This document shows, in pieces, positions 26,886 through 37,398 of a DNA stretch of 64,000 nucleotides; the first letter of the stretch is position 1; each line of letters opens with the position of its first letter. The notes beneath the pieces were generated by a model, which worked only from the letters and a program-made list of their open reading frames with translations, had not been told where the DNA came from and searched no databases. The stretch comes from Leishmania martiniquensis (taxonomy: Eukaryota; Euglenozoa; Kinetoplastea; Trypanosomatida; Trypanosomatidae): the NCBI RefSeq assembly GCF_017916325.1, contig NC_090171.1, positions 2,386,001-2,450,000 of the forward strand. Reading direction: 5' to 3'. Made by a program: the position numbers and the translations under genes.

Positions 26886-29105
26886 CTACACGAAAACTAA
26901 GTCAAAACTTCCGTTGTCCTCCCCCTCCGTCGCTTCACCAGCGGTGGCCGCCGAATGCCCGTTCACCCCATTGGGGGGAGTCTTCCGGTGGTGGCGGTGA
27001 TGCCCACGAGCCTCCGAGTTGCCGGAATCCAAGTGCCGTGGCTTTTTCTTTCTCCTTGCCGACAGCATCCCCTCCAGTGCCGAGTCTGGCTTGGTAACGC
27101 GTCGCGTCATCGCATCGTCATACAAACGCTCCGAAGTGGCGGTCGGCTGGTCTGCCGTGAGAGCGGCCGTCATCTGCGCAAGGATAGTCGACACGTCTGC
27201 GTGAAACGCATCATTCAGTGCCGCAGCTGTAGCAGAGACGGGCATGCTTTCCCTCTGCACGACACGTTGCGTGGTCAGCATTCGGACGTTGCGCCTCCCA
27301 GAGGCTCCAGACGGCGGCGCAGCTGAGGTTGGTGTGGCAGGATTGCTCACTGAAGGTGCGCCAGACGATTCGTCTTCCCCTTCCGCTTCCTCCGCAGCGA
27401 AGAAGTTGTCAGCAGGGACACTGACGTCGTGCACCATATTAGCCACCAAGCAGCACGCCATTTCCTCGGTTAGCAGTCGCACAGACTGGGGGGCAGGCAG
27501 GGAAAAATGTGGCTGCTCCAACAGCGGAGGAGGCGTCGCTTCCGAGCTGTTTGTGTCGGCACTGGCAGCGGCCAAGTCGTTTCGTGCCTGTCTTTCAGGC
27601 CCTGGGTGGACGGCTGGCAACGCCGCGCTGGGAGCGTCGAGCGGATGCGCGACCGTACGACGCTTTGCCGCCACCCCGTCGCCACTATACGCCGCGACCG
27701 ATGCGGAGCGGGATGAGGACGAGCGAGACGACGATTTTCCCGATGCGCCAGTGTCGCTGCCGCCCAGGAAGATTCTCATAGCCTCCGCGTCGCTCATAGG
27801 GCGGATGAGCGAAGTTTGATGCGCATTAGCAATTTTTCCATCCTCCTCTACGCAGCCACGTTCACCGCCAGCAGCTGCCACGAGAGTGCTAGATCGGTGC
27901 TGCATTCGTAGGCCTCCAGAGTCTGTCTGTAGCCCTGGCGTTGTGCGCCTTTTCACCGCAGCGATCGGCACAGCTAAATGGGGTGACGCCTGCGCAGCAT
28001 CTCTCACTGAATTGCGCGCTGCTGCCCTCGATGCAGATTCGGCGGAAGCATCAAACATCGGAGGTGGTGGGGTTGGAGTGCGCTGCGCAGCTCGGAGCTC
28101 GCCACTAGGCGGCATCTTTACGGGCATCTGCGCTTGCTCAGCACAGTCGCCTTCCGCCGACGCGGCTTCAGCTGGCCGGGGATGCGAAGAGTCGCCGCCA
28201 ACAATCGGCACGGCCTGCTGACGCGCTAAGAGCGTAAAGAGTTGCTGCGCTCGCACCTCCTCTGCTGCGATGCGCACCAGTGTGCTTGCCACGTGCAGAG
28301 CTCGCATTACCCCTAGCATCCCTGCGCCTGTCTGAGCGCTGAGCACCGCCGTCATGGGGCGCACCGAGAATTCAGCTGGCGCCTGGCGACCCTCTAGCAT
28401 GCGATACAGGAAGCTTGTGGTGGCTCGACGCACCCGATTGCACCACGAATCCACCTCATCCAGTGCGACCGCCCCGCTCGCAGCAGTAAACGGCCCCACA
28501 TCGCAGAAATTTAAAGCGTACAGGATGCAGGTAGTGGGTGGCACACGAAAAGTTTCCTGCTTTGCGTACTCCCACGAGCTGCGCTGACGAGGGTCGATCA
28601 TGAAGATGACAAGTTCGCATCCAGCGTACACGTCGAGTTGCCGCGCATCGGTTGCCACACGCAAGGCCTCGTGCAGCTGCGCTGTCGGGATTTGAATCGG
28701 CATTTTTGTGCCTGCGCTCGCCGACGAGGACGCGGCGAGTCGCTGGCGACACTCCTCGACCACCTCCCAGACATCTACCTTTGTGCCCTCGTGTGTGGCG
28801 CAATGCTCCCCTTGCAGGCGCATGGTGGAAGCGATGAGCTCGGTAGAGGGGGTGTACCGCGCCGGCAACGGGTGTCCACTCAGGCGCGCCATCAAAGTGC
28901 TCTTCCCAGTCGCGCGGGCGCCGCGCAGTACAACCTTCATGTTGTAGCGTATGCCCATCTTCATCTCCTCCTGCACCTGAGCGGAGAGAGGCCACACTCC
29001 GCTGCCCAGCTGCTGCGCGGACGCGCCATTTCCGCCTCTCGGAGGGCGGCCCGAGAAAGAAGGAGAGGCCTCCCACAGCGATTGCACGTAATGCAGAAAG
29101 GACAT
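26886..29105 (-). CDS. RABL6: RABL6/Parf-like GTPase (739 aa)
   Basis: The first true ATG is at 29105-29103 (MSFLHYVQSLW); six further in-frame codons begin with GTG. The GTPase-like domain spans about residues 45-270: GIRYNMKVVLRGARATGKST with P-loop GARATGKS (62-69), YTPSTEL as switch I, KVDVWEVVEE in place of WDTAGQ, and YALNFCDVG in place of NKxD. Human RABL6 shows the same pattern: a V-Q-Y-N-M-K-I-V-I-R-G-D start, a VEVWDVVD segment and a G-N-Y-R-D-M-G segment. Loss of the switch II Gln and of the NKxD Asn suggests weak or absent classical GTP hydrolysis. The long Ser/Ala/Pro-rich tail (about 300-739) looks disordered and ends LVFV with no prenylation Cys, also as in RABL6. The cellular role in kinetoplastids is unknown. 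Confidence 0.8.
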   Translation of the reverse strand: MSFLHYVQSLWEASPSFSGRPPRGGNGASAQQLGSGVWPLSAQVQEEMKMGIRYNMKVVLRGARATGKSTLMARLSGHPLPARYTPSTELIASTMRLQGEHCATHEGTKVDVWEVVEECRQRLAASSSASAGTKMPIQIPTAQLHEALRVATDARQLDVYAGCELVIFMIDPRQRSSWEYAKQETFRVPPTTCILYALNFCDVGPFTAASGAVALDEVDSWCNRVRRATTSFLYRMLEGRQAPAEFSVRPMTAVLSAQTGAGMLGVMRALHVASTLVRIAAEEVRAQQLFTLLARQQAVPIVGGDSSHPRPAEAASAEGDCAEQAQMPVKMPPSGELRAAQRTPTPPPPMFDASAESASRAAARNSVRDAAQASPHLAVPIAAVKRRTTPGLQTDSGGLRMQHRSSTLVAAAGGERGCVEEDGKIANAHQTSLIRPMSDAEAMRIFLGGSDTGASGKSSSRSSSSRSASVAAYSGDGVAAKRRTVAHPLDAPSAALPAVHPGPERQARNDLAAASADTNSSEATPPPLLEQPHFSLPAPQSVRLLTEEMACCLVANMVHDVSVPADNFFAAEEAEGEDESSGAPSVSNPATPTSAAPPSGASGRRNVRMLTTQRVVQRESMPVSATAAALNDAFHADVSTILAQMTAALTADQPTATSERLYDDAMTRRVTKPDSALEGMLSARRKKKPRHLDSGNSEARGHHRHHRKTPPNGVNGHSAATAGEATEGEDNGSFDLVFV

Positions 29106-29339
29106 GATCGACAAGGAGACCACAAGACCTCCGCAGCAAGAGCGGCCCAGAAAAGAGGGGGTAGGGTGGGCGCAGTAGGGGTCAGTATCGCTACCCGGTC
29201 GAAAGAGAGAGGGAAGCAGAAGAGTAAAGGCACGCCGCAGAGGCGCAGAGAAAAGGGAGCAACGACGATAAAAAAAATAGGTTCAAATTATATATAAAAA
29301 AAAACAGGAAGAGGAAGCAGCAATGCTTAGAGAGAAAAA

Positions 29340-29365
29340 GATATATAAATATATATATATATATG
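29340..29365. repeat. (TA)n microsatellite
   Basis: Nearly pure alternating TA in the RABL6 5' flank. Confidence 0.85.
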
Positions 29366-30662
29366 CAAACTCACACGTACACACGCGCCGAAGCACAGAA
29401 AAAAAATACAGACAGGAAGGTCAATGTACCGCTTTGTGTGTGCGCGTGATGGACTTGTGTGGTAGAGAGAGAGAAAGATCGACGCAGGGAGACGGGCAAA
29501 TACGTAGGAGAAGGCAGGCGAGAAGCTGATCAAATTACGCGAAACGGATACCTTTTTTTGTTCGTGTTCCTGGTGCGGTTCAAAATGAAGGAGAGCGCAC
29601 ACACACACATACAAAAAAAAGGCGGCGGCTGATTTGTTGTGTTTTTTTCTCCTTCACAAAGAGAGAAGAAAAGAAAAGAAAAAAACGCCGTGTCAGGGAG
29701 GCGAAGCCGCTCTTGCCCGCGTCTGTTCACCGGAGAGAAGAGATCGCGAAGGTGCGTGTGAAAGTGCCCGCTTCGTCATACGTGGAGACCGTGAACGTCG
29801 GCGAGCGGGCGCGTGACAGCCACCGCCTCTCTCTCTGGAAGGCGGCGAATATCAATTTTTGCCTTACGCGAGGGGCAGCGGGCCTGCGTAGGCTCTGTTA
29901 TACTGGTAGTGCACGAAAAAAGGACAGGAGTGCCTTTCAGTCTTTTTTCGCGGCCAGTCTCACGGCCTTGCGCCTAGGTGTGTTCCTGTGTGTGTGTGCG
30001 TGTGTGTGAGAGAGAAGGGAGTGAGAGGAGCGCCAGTCCGCCAAGACGTTCGGAAGCTCTGTGAAAATATCAGCGGAGTGGCAAAGCAGTGGTTACCGAG
30101 GCACGCCGTTCTATGCGTCGCTTAAGCCCCGCGCCAGGCTACGCGACAGCGCTGATGAAAGGAGAAAAGAGCGAGAAGCGTTGGGGTGAGAAAAGACCAA
30201 ACTCGTTGAGGCGAGCAGCCGTCAGCCATTTTGCGGGCACAGGCCTTTGGGGAACAGATGGCGATCGGCACCGATGCACGCAGACGCAAGCGCCTACGCA
30301 CACAACGTACACAACCGAGACCGCACTTCCCAAAGAGTAACGAGCCACTCAGGGAGCGGAGGAAGGCATTGGCATAACGAGACGTACATGACGCCCCTCA
30401 CTGCTTGCAGTACCTCTCTTCGGTGCTGGACACACCAGCACAGAATGGTATAAACAGCAGCACTTCTTGGCGACGCTCCTCCACACCATTCGCCCATTCG
30501 TGTACCCTCACCGCGACGGTCGTAAGGTGCGCATTCCTCCTTAAATTTCCACTCGTTCCTCCTCTTCCCTGTTCGGCTCGTGCTGCGTGTATCGTGATCT
30601 CCAGATGACTAGACGCGTGTGCGTTTGAGGCCACTTTTGGCGCACCTTCGCCAGCACATAAT

Positions 30663-30750
30663 CACACACACACACGCCCAAATATATATATATATATATA
30701 TATGTCTTTGCACACACACACACACAAGCATACGCACACACACATATGCC
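30663..30750. repeat. Compound (CA)n/(TA)n/(CA)n microsatellite
   Basis: Three adjoining blocks: an ACAC run, then a TATA run of about 22 bases, then further ACAC runs. Confidence 0.85.
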
Positions 30751-31549
30751 TTCATACAAGAGAATCGACCAGTTGGATGTGAGAGAGGCCGAGCACGAGA
30801 TGCTCAACAACAATACAGTCATTGAGAGCCCATACGAGCAACAAAGGGGCAGAGCACAGAGAGGGAGGAGGAGGCGGCGGGGTGAGGGGCCACGAGAGTC
30901 AGGCGGTCCGCGAAAAAAGTGTGTAAAGGTCTCTGGAGAAAGGGGGATGAAGCGCTAGAATGGACTTATTTCTTCCGTTGCGCCTCCCTTTTATAGTGTG
31001 TGTGTGTATGTGTATGTGTGTACTGGCAAACGGCGCAAGAGATGCACGCACTCTTACGTGCAGAGGGGAGACTTGCATGCAACTAAATCCAACAAGCGAA
31101 GGTGAAAGTAGGAGGAGGAGGCGATCCGCACAGCAGCACATGAGGGGGAAAAAGGGCGCGATGCGCGCATGACAGCAGACGAGATCCCACTAAAAAAAAA
31201 AGGAAATGGGCGCCGGTCACAGCAAGCAGAAATCAAGAAAAACGGCGATAACAGTTCTGACCCGCGTGCGAGACGCAAGCCCCAGCACAGAAAGGGAGAG
31301 GAAACAGGCAAGAAAAAAAACGCACACGGGAGATAAGGAAGCTCCAAAGAGAAGAAAGAGGGTACATTTACACACACACACACAAGAGAGACGCCTTCGT
31401 CCCGTCCCGCCAACCCAACATCCACAGACTTTTGCTGGTGGTCGCTGCTCCTCTCTTTTCGCTGTCTACGTCTCCCGCTCGCCAAACAAGTCCGCAGACG
31501 CTGGCTGTCGTCTGTAGCTCGAACAGTGCTTCCGTCGCAATAAGGCGGG

Positions 31550-32560
31550 TCTCCTTATGTCGTGGAAAGACTGGCGGCTGCCGAGTCGGGTGATGCGTCT
31601 CGCCGGCCCTTCGTGTCCGCCGTCCTTTCTTTGTCGATGCGCGCTGCGCGAGCGGCTGCAGAGCGGCCGGGGTGGCGTGCCCGCCTGCAACCAGGTGGGC
31701 GGCGACCAGCGTCCTGCTCGCGTGCAGGAAACAGCGGGGTGCGCCGTGCGGGCAGTGGAAGGTGGCCGAGGCGCATGCCGGATGAGCTCGAGCAGGACGT
31801 CGGTCAGCCCCAGGTCAGCGCTCTCCGAGGCTGTCCGCGCGACCCGCATGCCGCGCACTCCTCCCCTGTCGCTTCAGGCCGAGGAGCTGCATCATATGGT
31901 GTGGCGACTCCCCACACGGGAGCGTGGAGGACTCGATGGGGCGCCCGCGGGTGCGCGCGCCATGCGACCGGCATCCGTGCAGCATCAGCCCACGCGATCG
32001 GGAGTGGGCGAGATGCTGTGCGTGTCGCACACACACACACAGGCACAACTCGGCACTGATGAGTATGCATGCTTTCGCGCTCTTTCCGACCTCCACTCAT
32101 GCTCCTCCTTCCCGCCGAATGCCCTGTGTGGGTGCGGCACACAGTGCCAGATATGCTTGGTGCCGCCTGCACACCGTGCTCGCGCGTTGGCCTCCTGCCG
32201 TCTGTTTGGAGACGGCATGCATGCCTGTGGGAATCGTTGTCCCCATCTGCCGTCCCCGCCGATCTCAGCGGGGGAGTGTGCCGGTGGTCTGCCCGCGTGC
32301 GCTTTCACAGGTGGGAGACTCCTATGCGCCGGGGGCGGCAGAGGCACAACACCCCCCTCTTTATACGCACGCCTTTGGCAGGCGTGGGTGCATCCGCCGG
32401 AACCGCCCCCACATAGGTGCGCGCCGGTGCGGAAAGAGAGCTCACAGCCTGTTGGTATGCCGACGGCGTTGAGGGGCCGAGGCAGATGCCCCATGGGGAA
32501 GGGCAGCACGCCCAGCAAGAGCCACATTTGCGCAATAAGAGGTCTGCAAGGAGCACGATA
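31550..32560 (-). mobile_element. Probable degenerate retroposon (SIDER/DIRE type) in the RAB23 3' flank
   Basis: About 1 kb of GC-rich sequence with balanced purine/pyrimidine use stands out from the surrounding GA-rich spacer. It lies in the expected 3' UTR of RAB23, the usual site of Leishmania SIDER elements. All six frames are broken or open only by composition (high Pro/Arg/Cys/Ala), as in decayed ingi-related elements. Short (CA)n is embedded at 32028-32041. Family knowledge: SIDER/DIRE derive from ingi/L1Tc non-LTR retrotransposons and lack functional reverse transcriptase. Assignment needs a database comparison; boundaries are approximate. Confidence 0.45.
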
Positions 32561-33119
32561 GCCTCGAAGAGTGTGTGCTCTTTTATGCCGAATCGCCTGC
32601 TTGTTGTGGCCAGGACAACGAGCTCAAAGTCGGATCGGGAGCCTAATCGCCACGAACCAGCGCTGGGAGGGGGCCCGGCAGCTGTTTCGAAAACGAGCGA
32701 CATTGAACTGGTGCCGCTGTGCCGTAGGGGAAGCAAGCGGCAACGGAGAGACGAATCCACGTACGAAGCAAGGAAAAAAATAACGACGCAGAGAAGCAGC
32801 AGCGAGAAAAGAGCAGCAGTCCGTGGCGGGCGGAAGCATCAACAACGGAACAGCGCAGGGAGGGAGTGAGGGGGGAAGACTCGCCGCACAGACGACGGCA
32901 GCGCTCTCAGTGAAAGTGGCCGCGTGCGTGGAAGCGGCAAGAGACGAGACGCATTTTTGTGCGGCATCGCGGTCCTCCTCCCCCTTTTTTTACGAGGCAA
33001 CGTGCTCGGCTTTCCAGCCCTGAGGTAGAGAACAACAAAACAAAACAGAAGAGGGAAGGGCTCATGATGGAAGACGCCAGCAGTGAAAACACGAAAACAA
33101 AAAGGATGCAGAAATCACT

Positions 33120-34013
33120 CTAGTAAAGGGAGCATCTGAGGCGCTTTTTCTTATGGTGCCCCTGCTGCGACGACTCCCTCAGCGTTACTTTGTTCTTGGC
33201 GCCAGACAACCCTCTTTCCCTGTTGTCCCCGTTCTTTAGCCTGGTTGGAGGCCTGGAGGCCTCTTTGAGACCGCCAACGCTTCCCGTTTTGGGCGTCTCG
33301 TGTGCGAGGAGAGAGGGAGACGCGGCCGCTGCGCTACGCGCTTGTGTGGCTGCTTTGCTAGGATCATTTCGCTTCTGCGTGGTCACAAAAGGCGCGGCTG
33401 TGGCTGACGCTTCTGCCGTCGGCTCCTCCCCCTCACCAACGAGATCCGTCTTCGGTGCTTCCTCCTCTTTCTCTTCGTCCCCTGCGTCCAGCGCAGCGCT
33501 CTCCATGCACCGCTGCGCTGTGAACTCGAACAGCTGCGTCACGTTAAAGTCATCCTTGGTGGACACGCGGAACAGCGGCGCCTCAAGCTGGTTGGCTAAC
33601 TTCTCCGCCTCTGTAGGCGTAATGACGGCCTCGTGGGAAAGGTCGAACTTGGTCTGGCACAAGACCATCGTAATGGGGCCACACACGGACTCGACTCGCT
33701 GCTTCCACCCCGCAATGCTCATGAAACTGTCGCGATCGACAGTGCTAAACGCAAGAATGGCGGCAGCGGCGCCGCGGTAGTAGGCCTGCGTTAGAGCGTT
33801 GAACACTTCCTGACCTGCAGTGTCCCAGAGCATGAGCTTTACTGTTGTGTTGGTGGACCGGATGAAGACGTCCTTCTCCATAAACTCAGCACCGATGGTT
33901 TTGCGGTACTGCTCGATGAAGTCACCCTTCACAAAGCGACGCAGCATACACGTCTTGCCCACATTGCCATCACCGACTACGATGACTTTAATGCTTTCGT
34001 CTTCGTCCAGCAT
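33120..34013 (-). CDS. RAB23: RAB23-like small GTPase with a long tail (297 aa)
   Basis: The start is the ATG at 34013-34011 (MLDEDESIKV), matching the Rab23 start. The GTPase domain occupies residues 1-170: P-loop GDGNVGKT (14-21), switch I Thr39 in RKTIGAEF, WDTAGQE (63-69) with Gln68, and AYYRGAAAAILAFSTVDRDS, all close to Rab23. The guanine-specificity motif is TKFD (121-124) instead of NKxD, which is unusual. After the domain, an acidic segment and a Ser/Ala/Pro/Lys-rich tail of about 120 residues precede the end KKKRLRCSLY. The final Cys-Ser-Leu-Tyr is CaaX-like, as in Rab23 proteins (which end in a single CaaX-type Cys rather than CC), and the basic run would aid membrane binding. Rab23 acts in ciliary trafficking in animals. 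Confidence 0.85.
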   Translation of the reverse strand: MLDEDESIKVIVVGDGNVGKTCMLRRFVKGDFIEQYRKTIGAEFMEKDVFIRSTNTTVKLMLWDTAGQEVFNALTQAYYRGAAAAILAFSTVDRDSFMSIAGWKQRVESVCGPITMVLCQTKFDLSHEAVITPTEAEKLANQLEAPLFRVSTKDDFNVTQLFEFTAQRCMESAALDAGDEEKEEEAPKTDLVGEGEEPTAEASATAAPFVTTQKRNDPSKAATQARSAAAASPSLLAHETPKTGSVGGLKEASRPPTRLKNGDNRERGLSGAKNKVTLRESSQQGHHKKKRLRCSLY

Positions 34014-37000
34014 GGCTACGCTCCTGCACAAATGTTTCCTGAGGCTTCACGAAGACCAAAGGCGCTATTTAGGGGAGAGGGGAATAGGGGTGCGTTTGTC
34101 TTACCGTCGGGCGTATAACGGTGTAATGGAGCGGCGCAGCAGACACGCCCACGCAGCAGGTGAAGAGGAAAAGAGAGGGCTGGGCGGCTCGTCCGCGGTG
34201 GCTGGCTGACGTATCTCTGTACGCGTGAAAAATGCTCGCTGGGACACACGTTGAACAGACGAGGCTGACGAAGTGAGGGGAGAGAGGGGGGAGGGGTAGT
34301 GACGCGAAACCACACAGACGAAAAGAAATTATATATATATATATTTATGTGCGTGTGTATGGACGTGTGTGTGAAACAGCCAAGCGAGGTGGGGGTGAGG
34401 TACGACAGTCAGTGTAGTCGATCTGCGCGCTTCGGCGCATCAACACGAAACCGAAAGACTACGAGTATTTCTCGTCCGCGAAGAAGAGCCGATGCGGCGG
34501 CAACCAACTTTTTAGGCATGCAATGAAGCGCACCACCAGGATCCACGTCTCAACACAAAAGAGGCGAACAACAACGGAAAAAAGCAACAGGAGGCTGAAT
34601 ACCCGTAGGCACGCCGTCGCACACCTTCTCCGCCAATCCAAGAGGAGTGGAAAAAGGACTGCGAATGCACGGCGGCGCCAGGGAGGAGTACAAAGAGGTG
34701 GTGCCCGCACCCGACGTATCCAGAGAGGCAATAAAAGAGGAAGTTATTCGCGAGAGCAGAGGTGCCTCCCATATGTCCCCACAAAGCGCGAGGAAAGCGT
34801 TGCAATTTCTCCTCCTCGATTACGTGATCGAGTTCCAGGGGTCTAAAAGGAGGTGAGGTGAGCGTCAGCAATGCCGATGAGCCAACACAAGGGGAGGGAG
34901 CGGTCCCTCGATGCACACATTCGCTAGCGCGGTTCCTCAGGCAACGGCCACTCGACGACGAAAAAGCGATGCGGGCGCACGAGGAAACTGTCGATGCGCA
35001 GCAGCGTCCAGTAAGGATGCCCGGCTTCGTCTGCGTGACTCGGACAGCCCCTATGGTCAGTGGCAAAGCCACGTCGCCACCAGCCCAGTCCTTTGTAGCA
35101 AAGGCAAAGCACACGTGAAGGATGAGCGCTCCCAGCACACCGAAAAAGGGGGAGAGGAAAAGGGCTTAAAAGATGTACTTGTGCGCGACACGTGAAGCAA
35201 CATGTACCTGTAGAGGCACTGCACCTTGGCCACCCACCACAAGTGTGGCGAGGGAGAAACAAAAAAGGCAGCAGAAAAAGGAGGAGTGCAAGCAAGTGAA
35301 AGTGAAGAGAGATGAATTAGGTGTGCGACACCTGTGGCACACAACTCACCAAGAGGTTGCTTCTCCGCCGCATGACAGGCAGCCTCGAAGCAGGCAATGT
35401 GTGACAGATAGCACATCGCAGTACAGTCCCTTAGAGTAGCGACGCAGGGTGCCGGCCACACTTGCACGCCAACAGCAAGAGTCGAGTGGAAAGAGGCACG
35501 TGGAATGCGGCGCATTTTCGCAATCCCGCGCGTTGTTCGTTTGACTCGTTTTTTTTTGCTGTGTGCGCGTGTGTGTGGGGGGGGGAAGGGGAGGAAGGGG
35601 GCCGCGCGGGATCGCGCAGGCGTACGTGTAAAAACCCGCACATGCTGCTCGAGCGAAAGCAGGGCCAACGCAGTACGTGCCAGCGTGTGTATATAGCATG
35701 CCCATCTACTTGGAAGCGCCACCCCATCTCGGAGCGCCGGTTGCCGCGGGTCAAAGTTCTCGGTGCGTCATCGGCGGCTTCCGTCAACATTTCCGCGACT
35801 GCGCAGCCCAAGAAGACGGAAGGACAGCGGAGGAAGGTATACTGATCTCAGCAATGTGAAGCAATGAGTACAGAGGCGCAACTGAGTGCGCAGCGGCGAC
35901 AATGGAAGCAGCAGAGCACCGCGCGCGAGGAAGCAAATCGAAACGGAAAGGTAAAAAAAAATACGGCGCATGGTCAACGGAGAAATCCTGTGCGGCAGCG
36001 CACACGGTTGGAGCAGCAAACCAGAGGAAGCGAGTCCCATGTCCATCACGGGGGACCATGGCAGTGGCAAGCACGCCAAAAAACGTCGCGATAAAGAGAA
36101 CGCGAGAGGGCGGCCGGATATATGCGCCTCCAGCCCCGCAAGCGTCCTCGAGGTCTTCCGCACATCCAGCGCCAGCACCATTGCCTGCACTCCTCATAGG
36201 CCCACAGCAAGCTGATGCCGCTTCAGACGCAGCTGCCTCAGTTTCCCGCATGCACACATGGTAACACTGAGGGGCGGTGGTGTAAGGTTCGGTGAGTCAC
36301 CGGTCAAGAAGACATGACCTAAGTTGCTTTGCCGAATCGTGGTCAGTAGGCCCTGCGAGTTCGACTGGCTACCATCCACAAGTCGGCGAAGGTGAGGGGA
36401 AAACGGCAGAGGAGGAGAGAGCAGGTGTGGAGTGGCCCGGCAGAGTGGCTGAGAAAGGCACAGAGCCGCGCAACTCGTTGACGGTTCCAAATGGGTGCTT
36501 CTTGTGGGGTCTGAGGGATCACACACGCACCCTCGAAAATACGAGAATGAGAGGGGGAGGGAAGAGGCGGAGGATGGCATATGTGTGGTGCGCAAGACGT
36601 TCATTCTCGCTGCACAAGTGACGTCAGTGAGAGCAATGACGACGGCCATGAGGAGGCTGTCTTGGGCCATGTAGCCAAGAGGATGTTGATTTTATTTTTC
36701 TTGGGAGGCGGAGGGGGAGGGAAGAGCATTAGAAGGAGGGATGCACCCCGCCGTGTTGCTAATGCAGCCTTCCACTCGCCTTGTTCCTCCACGGCGATTG
36801 ACACGCTTTTGGCTTTCATTTGGTTCCCCACTGCTTTGTCTGCCGTAACGCCCGCACGGATAGACGAGAGAAGGGCGAAAAGAGGACGAGGGGGGAGGGA
36901 GAAGGGAGGCAAGACTGAGATACACAAAACGACAAAGGAAGAAAAAGACAGATTGAAGGCGTGTGCCCTCTTTTTGTTGATGCTGCTGCTGTTGCGGTTC

Positions 37001-37398
37001 GGTGTTACCGCGCCCCTCTTCCCCCCTCTGCAACTTTCGATCGCGATAGCATAGAGAAAACACGCAAAAAATGACAGAGGAGGGGAGAAGGGAGGGGGGC
37101 GGTTCCTGAAAGCTTGTGGGTGCTCGCGAGAAGACGGTGGGGCACCCTTCATCGACCGTCGGTCGCGCCCGCAAAAAAAAAAAGGCCCGTGCCCACGACT
37201 GTACGCGGCTGGCTGATGAAATGTCGTCTGTGGCGGGTGTAGAGGACGAAGGGTGGGGGCCGCGGTTGCGAGGGCGTCAACGAAAAGCGCAGACCGATGA
37301 GCAGGCGCCAGAAGTCACCGGACCCGCTTGCGGTCTGACTCACCGCCGCTCGCTTCCTCTCTTCAGGTTAACACGCACACAAGCATCCCGCGACCACA
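34014..37398. other. 3.4-kb spacer between the DnaJ gene and RAB23
   Basis: No supportable gene. It has TA-rich simple sequence at 34329-34348, a G-run near 35574-35600 and GA-rich plus-strand tracts. Numerous overlapping frames of 60-220 codons exist on both strands but show no domain and track the base bias. Confidence 0.65.
34329..34348. repeat. (TA)n microsatellite
   Basis: Alternating TA run in the RAB23 5' flank. Confidence 0.8.

Larger units (their letters stand above)
29106..33119. other. 4-kb spacer between RAB23 and RABL6
   Basis: No gene is supportable. It includes TA and CA microsatellites (29340-29365; 30663-30750), A-rich plus-strand stretches and, at about 31550-32560, a distinct GC-rich block listed separately. 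It would contain the RAB23 3' UTR and the RABL6 leader. Confidence 0.65.

Noticed and set aside
31557..32561. 334-codon plus-strand open frame
   Set aside because: It runs against the unit, is rich in Pro/Cys/Arg/Ala, has no domain, and several other frames of both strands are equally open; it is the composition of the GC-rich block.
35784..36257. 157-codon minus-strand frame with an Ala-rich start
   Set aside because: The start looked gene-like, but the rest is biased low-complexity sequence and a frame of similar length overlaps on the plus strand.
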